A stretch of 6,231 nucleotides of DNA from JACXVD01 sp020446665 (GCA_041396905.1 JAWKXQ010000039.1:1-6231), one strand, 5' to 3'. Shown: positions 1 through 5,683, counted from the first letter of the stretch. A program made the numbers and translations. The notes: generated by a model not told the origin, from the sequence alone.

Positions 1-1
1 T

Positions 2-532
2 GCCGAGCGGCTGCGCAGCCATCGCGCCGAATATATCAGGCGCGCCGAGGAGATGCTGGCTCTGGTGGGTCTGGCTGGCTTTGGCGGGCAGTTCCCCTGG
101 CAGCTTTCAGGCGGGATGCAGCAACGCGCCAATCTGTGCCGCGCCTTGATTCACGAACCGGGGCTGCTGATGCTGGATGAACCTTTCGGGGCGCTGGACG
201 CCTTCACCCGCGAGGAGCTTTGGGCGGTCATTCGCGATTTGCACGCAGAAAAGCGTTTCACCGCCGTGCTGGTCACCCATGACCTGCGCGAGGCCGTCTA
301 TCTCGCGGATCGCGTCTTTGTCATGAGCGCGCGACCGGGCAGCGTGGTGCTGGAACGTCAGATCGACTTCCCGCGCCCACGCCCTATCGACATCACCTAT
401 ACTGCCGCATTCAACGACATCGTACATGAACTGCGCGAGACGATCTCGGCTGCCCGCAGCGATGCGCTACCGATCGGGACATCGCGTCAGGCCGGTCAGC
501 CGTCCCGATCTGCGGGAGCCGCGCAGTTGTGA
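2..532 (+). CDS. ABC transporter ATP-binding protein, TauB/SsuB/NrtD-type, 5'-truncated by the window edge
   Basis: This is the C-terminal ~176 residues of an ATPase that would power an importer for nitrate, sulfonate, taurine or a similar small organic substrate, working on the cytoplasmic face of the membrane with a permease and a periplasmic binding protein. The frame is open from base 2, so the start and the Walker A loop lie outside the window. Visible in order are the ABC signature LSGGMQQRANLCRAL, Walker B with the catalytic glutamate and D-loop (LLMLDEPFGALD), and the H-loop histidine in VTHDLREAVYLADRV. The family's usual C-terminal segment (VMSARPG, then a Pro/Arg-rich stretch) follows. 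Family members are ~250-270 aa, so roughly a third is missing. The transported substrate cannot be told from this fragment. The ~28-residue tail after the last conserved helix is low-complexity and may be lineage-specific. An ATG at base 53 lies inside the domain and is not the start. Confidence 0.93.
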   Translation, partial: AERLRSHRAEYIRRAEEMLALVGLAGFGGQFPWQLSGGMQQRANLCRALIHEPGLLMLDEPFGALDAFTREELWAVIRDLHAEKRFTAVLVTHDLREAVYLADRVFVMSARPGSVVLERQIDFPRPRPIDITYTAAFNDIVHELRETISAARSDALPIGTSRQAGQPSRSAGAAQL

Positions 533-555
533 TACCGATATACGTCAATGGCGGA

Positions 556-864
556 TCATGAGAACAGGTATCCAAGCGCCCGAACCTCTTCGTAAATCCG
601 GATCAGCGTCAGCCGCTCCCGCGCGGCCTTGCCTTCGTTGGCCCGAAGAAACCGATCAACATGCTCAACCCAGGGCCCGATCTTCGGCAGAGGCTGGTGT
701 TCGCGCTCATAGGTGAAGTCCGTCTCACCCGACCGCAGGATCTTGCGCACGGTGTTGCGCGATACATGAAGCTCCCGGCTGATCTTCTTCATCGACTAGC
801 CCTGCGCATGAAAGGCCCGACGAACGCGCGCGATCGTATCCACTCTCTTCAACTCCCGCTCCAT
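556..864 (-). pseudogene. istA: istA transposase 5' fragment with an internal amber codon
   Basis: The reading frame starts at ATG 864 with MERELKRVDTIARVRRAFHA, a typical IstA N-terminus. After 22 codons it meets TAG at 798-796, where family members commonly have Trp (the Q-G-W-S context). It then continues in the same frame with MKKISRELHVSRNTVRKIL, the helix-turn-helix DNA-binding segment, and through GPWVEHVD and RLTLIRIYEEVRALGY. After that the sequence diverges and stops within five codons. Only about 98 of ~500 residues remain; the DDE catalytic core is absent. Two independent lesions, a nonsense codon and a 3' deletion, show it is dead. An internal start at 792 could still yield a 78-residue HTH peptide, but nothing suggests this is selected. 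Confidence 0.88.
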
Positions 865-902
865 CCGCTGCCCAAAAGCGGATGGTCAGATGAAACCTCA
901 AG

Positions 903-950
903 GGGGTCAAAATTGGATGCCGATCACCCCGCCAACGGGGTCAATTTTGC
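903..950. repeat. Two copies of the IS21 terminal repeat (GGGGTCAAAATTGG / GGGGTCAATTTTGC)
   Basis: The two 14-mers at 903-916 and 937-950 share GGGGTCAA and a T/A-swapped core, and sit 34 bp apart in the same orientation. IS21 elements carry such multiple repeats at their ends as transposase binding sites. Assignment rests on this pattern and on the position between the IS terminus and istA. Confidence 0.7.
926..941. repeat. Short perfect hairpin in the IS end (ACCCCG-CCAA-CGGGGT)
   Basis: A 6-bp GC-rich stem with a 4-nt loop overlaps the outer terminal repeat. It could form in transcripts entering the IS from outside and limit read-through into istA, a function known for several insertion sequences. 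No U-tract follows, so it is not a classical terminator. Confidence 0.4.
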
Positions 951-994
951 ACGCCGAAACACAGGCCACAAGGCCAGGCTGGGCTGACCGCGCC

Positions 995-1011
995 AAGAGG
1001 ATTGAATTTTG
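995..1011 (+). promoter_or_regulatory. Ribosome binding site and TTG start of the SRAP gene
   Basis: AAGAGG at 995-1000 lies 8 nt before the TTG at 1009-1011. This site decides the start: the stop at 1003-1005 closes the frame just upstream, and the next codon after TTG encodes the catalytic cysteine. TTG generally lowers initiation, so low basal expression is a reasonable inference. Confidence 0.75.
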
Positions 1012-1728
1012 TGTAATACTTACAGCAGCATGACGCCTCAGGAAGAAATGCGCCGGATCTTCCAAGTCGATGCCGAGCTAGATCATCTTGGCAATGCCGA
1101 ACCGCTGCCGGCAATCTGGCCCAAGTATCAGGCCCCCGTGGTCAGACTGACCGAGGACGGCCGGCGCGAGCTGGTGCTAATGCACTGGGGCTTCCTGACT
1201 CCCCAGGTTTCACGGAAAACCGGCAAGCCCATCGCCCCGGCCGCATGGAACAATACCCGCGACGACAACCTGAAATCTGGCTTCTGGCGGTCGAGTTTCG
1301 AGAACCGGCGCTGCCTGATCCCGGCGTCGTCTTTCCGCGAGGCAAAGGGCCGCAACCCGGCCACGGATTACTGGTTTGCCCTGCTCGGCGAAGAGGACCG
1401 CCCGCCCTTTGCCTTTGCCGGCCTCTGGCGCGAAGGCCAGCCCAAGGTAGAGGGCGAGCCCGGCACCTGGACCACGCATACGATGATCACGACCAGCGCA
1501 AACGAACTGGTCAAGCCCGTCCATCCCACCCGCATGCCGGTGATCCTCGATCCAACGGATCACGAGGGCTGGCTGCATGGGTCAGAGGCTGAGGCACTGG
1601 TGCTGCTCCAACCTTTCCCTGCCGACCGGATGCGTGTTGTCCGGCAGGGCATCGGCATTAATGCTGATCTCGGGACAATGGGTGAGGGCTGGTATTTCAT
1701 TCAGCCCTATCTTGAGCAGGTGCGCTAA
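1009..1728 (+). CDS. SRAP-family (YedK/HMCES-like) abasic-site DNA-protein crosslinking protein
   Basis: Members of this family bind abasic sites in single-stranded DNA and attach covalently through the N-terminal cysteine exposed after Met removal, protecting the lesion. Seen here: Cys2 in MCNTY, Asn82 and Arg84 in WNNTR, Glu111 in SSFREAKG, and His172 in VHPTRMPVIL. These match the catalytic Cys, Asn/Arg, Glu and His of YedK. Length is 239 aa against ~220-230 for typical members. The start must be the TTG at 1009. An in-frame TGA sits at 1003-1005, the only intervening codon is ATT, and the first ATG (1030) would delete the essential Cys2. AAGAGG at 995-1000 is a suitable ribosome site 8 nt upstream. 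The usual MCGR N-terminus is replaced by MCNT, so residue 3 is Asn instead of Gly. The IS21 terminus ends ~46 bp upstream and may have replaced the native promoter. The 3' 147 bp overlap a convergent gene. Confidence 0.93.
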   Translation: MCNTYSSMTPQEEMRRIFQVDAELDHLGNAEPLPAIWPKYQAPVVRLTEDGRRELVLMHWGFLTPQVSRKTGKPIAPAAWNNTRDDNLKSGFWRSSFENRRCLIPASSFREAKGRNPATDYWFALLGEEDRPPFAFAGLWREGQPKVEGEPGTWTTHTMITTSANELVKPVHPTRMPVILDPTDHEGWLHGSEAEALVLLQPFPADRMRVVRQGIGINADLGTMGEGWYFIQPYLEQVR

Positions 1729-2055
1729 GGGCGGAGACCCGACAGTATCTTTAGTCGGTGGCGCGCCGAATTCATCCATCGCGGCGAGACCGACAGTACC
1801 GAGGAGGCCTATGAGCGTAAGGCAGGCACCCCAAGTGAGGCAAAGCCCGAGAGCCGGCGTCCAGCGATCCACCTCGTCCCGCATTTTCTTCACGGCAACT
1901 TCCCGGATCTGGGAATATTGCGGATCGCTGGAGACGCTCTTTTCGGAGTCGACAACCTCCTGCAGGATGCGCCGGCTCGCATTGTTGCGAATACCAGGAA
2001 TGATGCTCAGCATGCCCCCGATCAGGCCAATGACGGCAAAAATCAGGACGCTCAT
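1582..2055 (-). CDS. Small two-TM membrane protein of unknown function, third gene of the HTH operon
   Basis: Not recognised as a named family. The 157-residue product has a hydrophobic segment at about residues 2-21 (SVLIFAVIGLIGGMLSIIPG) and a second at about 68-93 (the ALGLCLTWGACLTLIGLLG region). They are separated by a charged ~45-residue loop with Arg and Lys just after TM1, which suggests a cytoplasmic loop and outward-facing ends. Its ATG overlaps the stop of the upstream HTH gene as ATGA (2055-2052), a sign of translational coupling; GGAG lies just before the start. Residues ~110-157 are encoded opposite the 3' end of the SRAP gene and read like antisense sequence. The true C-terminus may therefore have been lost at a rearrangement, with the frame running on by chance to the stop at 1582. 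Residues 1-109 are the credible part. Confidence 0.65.
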   Translation of the reverse strand: MSVLIFAVIGLIGGMLSIIPGIRNNASRRILQEVVDSEKSVSSDPQYSQIREVAVKKMRDEVDRWTPALGLCLTWGACLTLIGLLGTVGLAAMDEFGAPPTKDTVGSPPLAHLLKIGLNEIPALTHCPEISINADALPDNTHPVGRERLEQHQCLSL

Positions 2056-2459
2056 CTCTCCAGAACCACATGGGCCAGGCAGGTAGGTTCCATATCAGGC
2101 TCAGCCGTGACAGGCATTGCTGCTGCAACCAGGCTGAGTTGGCCACCGCAGGCCCCTACATAGCGCATTATGCTGTCGATATTGGGCATGCTCCCGAGCG
2201 GGTTTTCCATACGCGAGATCATCGGTTGGGTGAGCGGCAGTCCGTTTGCCTCGGAGGCGAGGCGGACATCGTCCTGAGTCATTTCCCGTGCCATGCGCAG
2301 ACCGCGCAGGAACATCGCTATCTCGGACTTGGGCCGGAAGCGCTCCAGCAGGGCCGCGCCTTTCGGGTTCGCTTGCTCCAGCTCCGCAAGAAAGGGATCC
2401 TGACCAGGGCGCGTGGCCCCAGCCATTTCCGCGTCTTCGGGATCGAGTTGAAAGGTCAT
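2052..2459 (-). CDS. XRE/Cro-type helix-turn-helix transcriptional regulator (antitoxin-like)
   Basis: A 135-residue cytoplasmic DNA-binding protein, probably the regulator of its own operon. The HTH spans about residues 50-111. The scaffold is RGLRMAREMTQDDVRLASEA, followed by the recognition helix region TQPMISRMEN (77-86) and the NIDSIMRYVGACG helix closing the domain. Residues 1-45 are acidic and lack a recognisable fold, and a short ~24-residue tail follows the HTH. The start at 2459 is chosen because a strong AAGGAGG sits 6 nt before it; the frame is open further upstream to 2660 but those codons overlap the preceding gene. It begins 16 bp after the upstream gene's stop and ends overlapping the membrane gene by ATGA. 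The small-gene-then-XRE order resembles HigBA-like toxin-antitoxin loci, but the partner shows no RelE/HigB features, so the antitoxin role is only inferred. Confidence 0.85.
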   Translation of the reverse strand: MTFQLDPEDAEMAGATRPGQDPFLAELEQANPKGAALLERFRPKSEIAMFLRGLRMAREMTQDDVRLASEANGLPLTQPMISRMENPLGSMPNIDSIMRYVGACGGQLSLVAAAMPVTAEPDMEPTCLAHVVLER

Positions 2460-2475
2460 TCGAGGCCTCCTTCCA

Positions 2476-2802
2476 TTACATTCCGAACTGTTCGCGCGCC
2501 ACTCTGATCGCCTCGGTGCAACGCTGCCATGTATCCGGTACCAGACCGTGACGATAGGCAAATGGGCCGTCCAATTCGGACCTGACCGTAACCGCGAGAC
2601 GCCAAGCAGGACAGTTCGGAATGAACATGGCGTAGGTCTCCTCTCCAAACCCGACAGCACAACGATCTATCCGGTCGGGGTTGTAGTCTTCGAGAGACCG
2701 TAGGCAAAAGAGCACACCTGCCGCGCATCGCGGCGACAACCCATCCATCTGCCCCAAGAGAACATGCTCGTAGCCCGGCACCGGTCCGACTCGTCGCGGC
2801 AT
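2476..2802 (-). CDS. Unrecognised Cys-rich small protein, first gene of the HTH operon
   Basis: No known family is recognised. From ATG 2802 the product is 108 aa with five cysteines and segments such as AVGFGEETYAMFIPNCPAWR and FAYRHGLVPDTWQRC, giving a soluble, mixed alpha/beta look with no signal peptide or TM. Two starts are possible. ATG 2802 is preceded by GAGGGA with 4 nt spacing, a good ribosome site. ATG 2874 would add 24 Arg-rich residues but has only a poor site, and the extra codons include rarer ones (aga, ata, agg). The upstream AT-rich dyad also lies inside the longer version, so I prefer 2802. It precedes the HTH gene by 16 bp on the same strand and is almost certainly co-transcribed. 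A toxin or ligand-sensing role paired with the HTH protein is conceivable but unproven. Confidence 0.65.
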   Translation of the reverse strand: MPRRVGPVPGYEHVLLGQMDGLSPRCAAGVLFCLRSLEDYNPDRIDRCAVGFGEETYAMFIPNCPAWRLAVTVRSELDGPFAYRHGLVPDTWQRCTEAIRVAREQFGM

Positions 2803-2814
2803 CACGTCCCTCAC

Positions 2815-2842
2815 AATATATCGCAGATGGTATATTCTGCAA
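2815..2842 (-). promoter_or_regulatory. Candidate promoter/operator of the HTH operon
   Basis: On the minus strand TTGCAG (2842-2837) and TATATT (2820-2815) are separated by 16 bp, fitting -35/-10 boxes. The same stretch holds an inverted repeat AATATA-N10-TATATT (2815-2836) and a second one, GCAGA-N8-TCTGC (2823-2840). It is an A/T patch in GC-rich surroundings and a natural operator for the HTH protein. A caveat is that the predicted transcript would begin near 2808, leaving almost no leader before ATG 2802; the boxes or the start may therefore be misassigned. Confidence 0.35.
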
Positions 2843-2971
2843 GTCCGACCTCTCCGGGTCGTGATTTCCAGCATGCCAGAGAAGAACAGCCCTGCAAGGA
2901 AATCCTTGGGCGCCGAAGGCCTCCGAAGGACGATTTCACATTAGGCGGGCGTCGGTTGGCCCCGCGTCGAT

Positions 2972-2986
2972 TTCGGCGTAGCCGAA
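2972..2986. terminator. Possible hairpin between fic and the HTH operon (TTCGGC-GTA-GCCGAA)
   Basis: A perfect 6-bp stem with a 3-nt loop lies ~80 bp past the fic stop, in the 3064-2874 spacer of the minus strand. A larger 8-bp inverted repeat (GGCCCATC 2994-3001 with GATGGGCC 3036-3043) lies between it and the fic stop. No T-run follows on either strand, so intrinsic termination is uncertain. Confidence 0.3.
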
Positions 2987-3063
2987 GCTGACAGGCCCAT
3001 CGACCGCTCAGCTACAAACGCTAGCGCAGCATGATGATGGGCCGTGAGGCAGGTTTGGGCCGT

Positions 3064-4293
3064 TCAAAGCATCGGCGGAACAGGCGGCGGTGGCACCACC
3101 GGCTCGGCATCTGTGAACAGATTTGGAAACAGCCGCTCCCGGTAATCCAGCGGGAAAGCGATACGCACCTGCCCTTTCGGCGTAGCGGATTTCAGGAAGC
3201 CGCCGCCAATCAGCTCACCCAGATCGTTGCGCGCTGCACGATCCGAAGCGCCTGTCACGAAGCGCGCATCCCCCCGCGCCATCTCGCCGTGGCGCAGGAC
3301 ATGCGCAATCAATTGCGGCAGGCGGTCCTTGCCCGGATAAAGGTCGGCAATAAGCCGGATGTAACGCTCTCGTAACGTGCCCAGATCGAACATCGCCTCG
3401 GTGAAGCGGAGCTGGTCCAGCATGACAGTGAGAAACCAACCCGAAAAGTAAGTCAGCGTGCCAAGTGAGAGATTGCCGCGGCCGTCGCGATCACCATGCC
3501 GCGGCTGATCGGCGGCCGCCATGCGCTCCTTGTATTCCGCCGGGTCTGCCAGCCCCCGCGCAAGACCCCGGCTGATCGACCAGAGTCCGTGCCCGCCGAT
3601 CCCTGCGACCTGGCACATGGCATGGGACATCAACCGGCTCACCCTGCCGTTTCCGTCCAGGAACGGATGAATGTAATTCATGCGGTGATGGGCGGCAGGA
3701 ATGGCCAGGATCCGGCCGGTGGCTCCGCGTGTCAGACCATGGTAGCGCATGGCAAAATAATCCATGAATTGCGGCACCCTTTGCGCGGACGGGGGCAGGT
3801 GGCGTCCGACCGCGACCTCTTCTCCCTCTGCCCGGAACAAGCCGGAAATGATTTCCCGGCGCTGGCCATCGTGTTCGGTGAAGCGCAGTTCCTCAGGCAT
3901 GGCCTCATAGAAGCGGCGGTGCAGATCTCGGATGAACGCGACCGACGTGGGCTCCGGCAGTTCTCCTCGGGCGGCAGTCTCGTCGATCCATTCCTGCACC
4001 CGCACATGCCCTACGGCCTCTTCGGCCAGGGGACGATTTTCTACGGCATCCAGCCGACCGGTAAGGGCCGCCTCGATGTCGCGCGGGCGCGTGTTGTGCC
4101 CCTCGATCAGATTCGAGTAATAGGCGTTCATGATCCGGGTCATGGCACGCAACTCGGCAGCGCTGTCTGGATGCAACCCGCGCCCAAGGGTTTCTGCGGC
4201 AGAACGGATTTCAAGGATCAGGTCGGTCAGCTCGACCGGGATGAGTTCCTCGATGCCGCAAGGTTCGATGCGTGCCGGTGTTTCAAGGGTCAT
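3064..4293 (-). CDS. Fic family protein (class II, N-terminal inhibitory motif), predicted protein AMPylase
   Basis: Fic enzymes transfer AMP from ATP to a hydroxyl side chain of a target protein. This 409-residue protein is full length for the stand-alone class. An N-terminal Fic_N-like region carries the autoinhibitory motif S60-N-L-I-E64-G65 (S/T-x3-E-G/N). The catalytic loop HPFLDGNGRVSR (209-220) has the catalytic His209, phosphate-anchoring residues and both Arg217 and Arg220. The flap region precedes it (GLFRAEGEEVAVGRHLPPS, about 151-169). The last third contains a winged-helix-like segment (around DRAARNDLGELIGGGFLKS), which may bind DNA or the target. The C-terminus ends in an odd proline-rich tail, VVPPPPVPPML. 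The start at 4293 has only a weak GAAGA upstream. It lies downstream of a broken small membrane gene on the same strand. No partner gene (FicA-like) is adjacent, as expected when inhibition is intramolecular. Target unknown. Confidence 0.94.
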   Translation of the reverse strand: MTLETPARIEPCGIEELIPVELTDLILEIRSAAETLGRGLHPDSAAELRAMTRIMNAYYSNLIEGHNTRPRDIEAALTGRLDAVENRPLAEEAVGHVRVQEWIDETAARGELPEPTSVAFIRDLHRRFYEAMPEELRFTEHDGQRREIISGLFRAEGEEVAVGRHLPPSAQRVPQFMDYFAMRYHGLTRGATGRILAIPAAHHRMNYIHPFLDGNGRVSRLMSHAMCQVAGIGGHGLWSISRGLARGLADPAEYKERMAAADQPRHGDRDGRGNLSLGTLTYFSGWFLTVMLDQLRFTEAMFDLGTLRERYIRLIADLYPGKDRLPQLIAHVLRHGEMARGDARFVTGASDRAARNDLGELIGGGFLKSATPKGQVRIAFPLDYRERLFPNLFTDAEPVVPPPPVPPML

Positions 4294-4332
4294 ATTGCCG
4301 ATCTTCTATTATCAAAAATTTCTTCAATAACT
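4294..4332 (-). promoter_or_regulatory. AT-rich upstream region of fic with a -10-like box
   Basis: The ~35 bp before fic are strikingly A/T-rich compared with the flanks. On the minus strand GATAAT occurs at 4313-4308, a good -10 match that would start transcription ~8 nt before the ATG. No -35 box is found at proper spacing, so only the AT-rich island itself is secure. Confidence 0.35.
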
Positions 4333-4427
4333 ATAGCCTGCATGGTGAAGATGCAATGTTTTGCCGATCATGCATGCCGATCTTGGACCCTTCACGCCCC
4401 TCCTGAACCGGCTGGTCGATACTGTTG

Positions 4428-4734
4428 TCAGCTCCTGAGCTTTAGCGCTTGCTGGCGCTGTGCCAGCAGCCAGTCCAGTCTCACACGATACTGCCAAACC
4501 AGGTAGGCCGCGGCTCCGGCCCAACACAGCACGACCGGAACGCCCATGAAGCCTGCAAGCAATGCTCCAATAAGGGCGACAATCCCATGCAGGAACGGTC
4601 ACGTCCGTCAAGGTGGTGTAAATTCCGTGATGGCCTGAGGTCATGATCCGCCGCATCTGCGCGAGAACACATTCTGCGAAGCGAAGGTCGTGTCGTGAAT
4701 GCCGCGGAAATCCTTTGTGGCTTGCTTCGAGCAT
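4428..4734 (-). pseudogene. Small membrane protein gene apparently split by a frameshift
   Basis: Not a recognised family. From ATG 4734 one frame reads MLEASHKGFPRHSRHDLRF and on to GIYTTLTDVTV. Near 4597 it turns into improbable sequence, while the next frame takes over as PFLHGIVALIGALLAGFMGV, then PVVLCWAGAAAYLVWQYRV, and ends in a Gln/Arg-rich helix before TGA at 4430-4428. Joined, the two halves give ~103 aa: a hydrophilic N-terminus, a hydrophobic stretch of ~35 residues fit for one or two TM segments, and a basic tail. A stop (4601-4599) bars the second frame from extending upstream. The join needs a +1 shift on the minus strand, meaning one inserted base or two deleted. The frame is open upstream to another ATG at 4864. 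Alternatives are a sequencing error, a programmed frameshift, or an intact 39-residue gene from ATG 4547. Confidence 0.45.
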
Positions 4735-4888
4735 GTGAAACTGGCTCCGGTCAGACGGTGAGATCACGGGCCGCGGCTGAGGGGGCTGAGAGAGAGTCTC
4801 CTTGCCACCGACCCTGCACATATGGATCTGGGTCGAGGTGAGTGTCGCCTGAGAACTTCGACGCATCTGGTCGGCAAGTTCGGAAACT

Positions 4889-4906
4889 GGAGGAGTATAG
4901 GTCATG
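4889..4906 (+). promoter_or_regulatory. Ribosome binding site of the PEP mutase/isocitrate lyase family gene
   Basis: GGAGGAG at 4889-4895 lies 8 nt before ATG 4904. It supports this start over the second ATG at 4910. No convincing -35/-10 pair was found in the preceding 170 bp. Confidence 0.7.
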
Positions 4907-5683
4907 ACAATGGGACCAACCGCTTCAGAGAAGCGCATTGTTTTTCGGCAGATGCATGACAGTGGTTTTTTTCTTTTACCCAATGCTTGGGATCCCGGTA
5001 GTGCAGGTCGTCTCACCGATGCCGGCTTTCGCGCAATCGCGTCAACCAGTGCCGGTGCAGCCTGGGCCGCAGGCAAGGAGGATGGAGAGCTCGGCCTTGA
5101 TGAAGTGCTTGATCATCTGTGGAAGCTGGTATCGGCCACTTCCTTGCCGGTGAATGCCGATTTCGAGAACGGCTTTGCGGATCGGCCAGAAGATGTGGCG
5201 AGGCATGTTGCGCTTGCCGTTGAAACAGGCGTTGCTGCAATCTCCATCGAGGATTGGTCAGGAAGTCTGATGTATGAGGCCGGGCTGGCGGTTGAACGCT
5301 TGCAGGCTGCTCGTGCGGCAATTGATGCCATCGACCCTACCGCTATGCTGATTGCCCGCAACGAAAACTTTCGCGTGCCTGGCATGTCGGTTGCCCAGAG
5401 CATCGCCCGCGCTGTGGCTTACGCCGAGGCCGGCGCAGATTGTCTGTTTGTTCCGTTCATCCGCGATCAGTGGGCTGTGGCCGAATTGGTCGCAGCGGTA
5501 GCGCCAAAGGCGGTCAATGTTGTTGTCCATGAATATGATGACAGTATTCGTGCATTTGCTGAGCTCGGCGTCCGGCGTTGTAGTGTTGGGGGTAGCCTTG
5601 CCAAGCGCGCGTGGGCGGCATTTGATGACGCGGCTATGATCCTCAGAAGATGTGAAAGCGAAGCCATCAATCGCACGGGTTGA
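4904..5683 (+). CDS. Isocitrate lyase/phosphoenolpyruvate mutase superfamily enzyme
   Basis: A 259-residue soluble TIM-barrel enzyme of the superfamily that forms or cleaves C-C or C-P bonds in small 2-oxo or carboxylic acids, with a bound Mg2+. Motifs seen in order: FFLLPNAWDPGSA (22-34, substrate phosphate/carboxylate strand), VNADFENGFAD (83-93, with metal-linked Asp86 and Glu88), ISIEDWSG (113-120, metal-linked Glu116) and LIARNENF (149-156). It lacks the KKCGH catalytic loop of true isocitrate lyase, so it is not a glyoxylate-cycle enzyme. The size and the PNAWD start match the family of uncharacterised PEP-mutase-like proteins found widely in proteobacteria. Where many relatives read A-R-T-D/E it reads A-R-N-E. 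The substrate cannot be assigned. The gene stands alone on the plus strand, and a transposase remnant follows immediately. Confidence 0.93.
   Translation: MTMGPTASEKRIVFRQMHDSGFFLLPNAWDPGSAGRLTDAGFRAIASTSAGAAWAAGKEDGELGLDEVLDHLWKLVSATSLPVNADFENGFADRPEDVARHVALAVETGVAAISIEDWSGSLMYEAGLAVERLQAARAAIDAIDPTAMLIARNENFRVPGMSVAQSIARAVAYAEAGADCLFVPFIRDQWAVAELVAAVAPKAVNVVVHEYDDSIRAFAELGVRRCSVGGSLAKRAWAAFDDAAMILRRCESEAINRTG

Larger units (their letters stand above)
570..963 (-). mobile_element. Remnant of an IS21-family insertion sequence (one terminus plus 5' part of istA)
   Basis: The stretch keeps the istA-proximal end of an IS21-type element read on the minus strand. The terminus is at about 961-963, reading TGTGTTTCGG inward; IS21 ends typically begin with TG. 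The next ~60 bp carry two copies of a terminal repeat, and then istA begins at 864. Similarity to IstA stops at about 570, after the RALGY motif, and the remaining ~80% of istA plus the istB ATPase gene are absent. The inner boundary is estimated only from where the protein similarity ends. No second IS end or target duplication is visible, so the right-hand part was lost by deletion or recombination before the ABC gene. The element cannot move by itself. Confidence 0.85.

Noticed and set aside
2479..2623. 13-bp perfect inverted repeat (arms 2479-2491 and 2611-2623)
   Set aside because: Both arms are inside coding sequence of the first operon gene, 119 bp apart. A match of this length is expected by chance at about 0.3 per window of this size, so it is not significant by itself.
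2052..2660. 202-residue version of the HTH protein
   Set aside because: The extra 67 N-terminal residues overlap the upstream gene in another frame. The strong AAGGAGG before ATG 2459 marks the true start.
4450..4468. 7-bp stem with 5-nt loop (TGCTGGC / GCCAGCA) near the end of the frameshifted small gene
   Set aside because: It lies before the stop codon inside Leu/Ala/Gln codons, has no T-run, and is explained by the repetitive CTG/CAG codon content.
3496..4506. 336-codon plus-strand open frame
   Set aside because: It is antisense to the Fic gene, which has complete motifs. The composition is the usual shadow of a GC-rich gene, and no domain is recognisable.
4324..5076. 250-codon minus-strand open frame
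   Set aside because: It runs antisense to the start of the PEP mutase-like gene and, at its 3' end, through sequence whose coding signal is in another frame. Only the middle part (about 4597-4734) was kept, as half of the frameshifted candidate.
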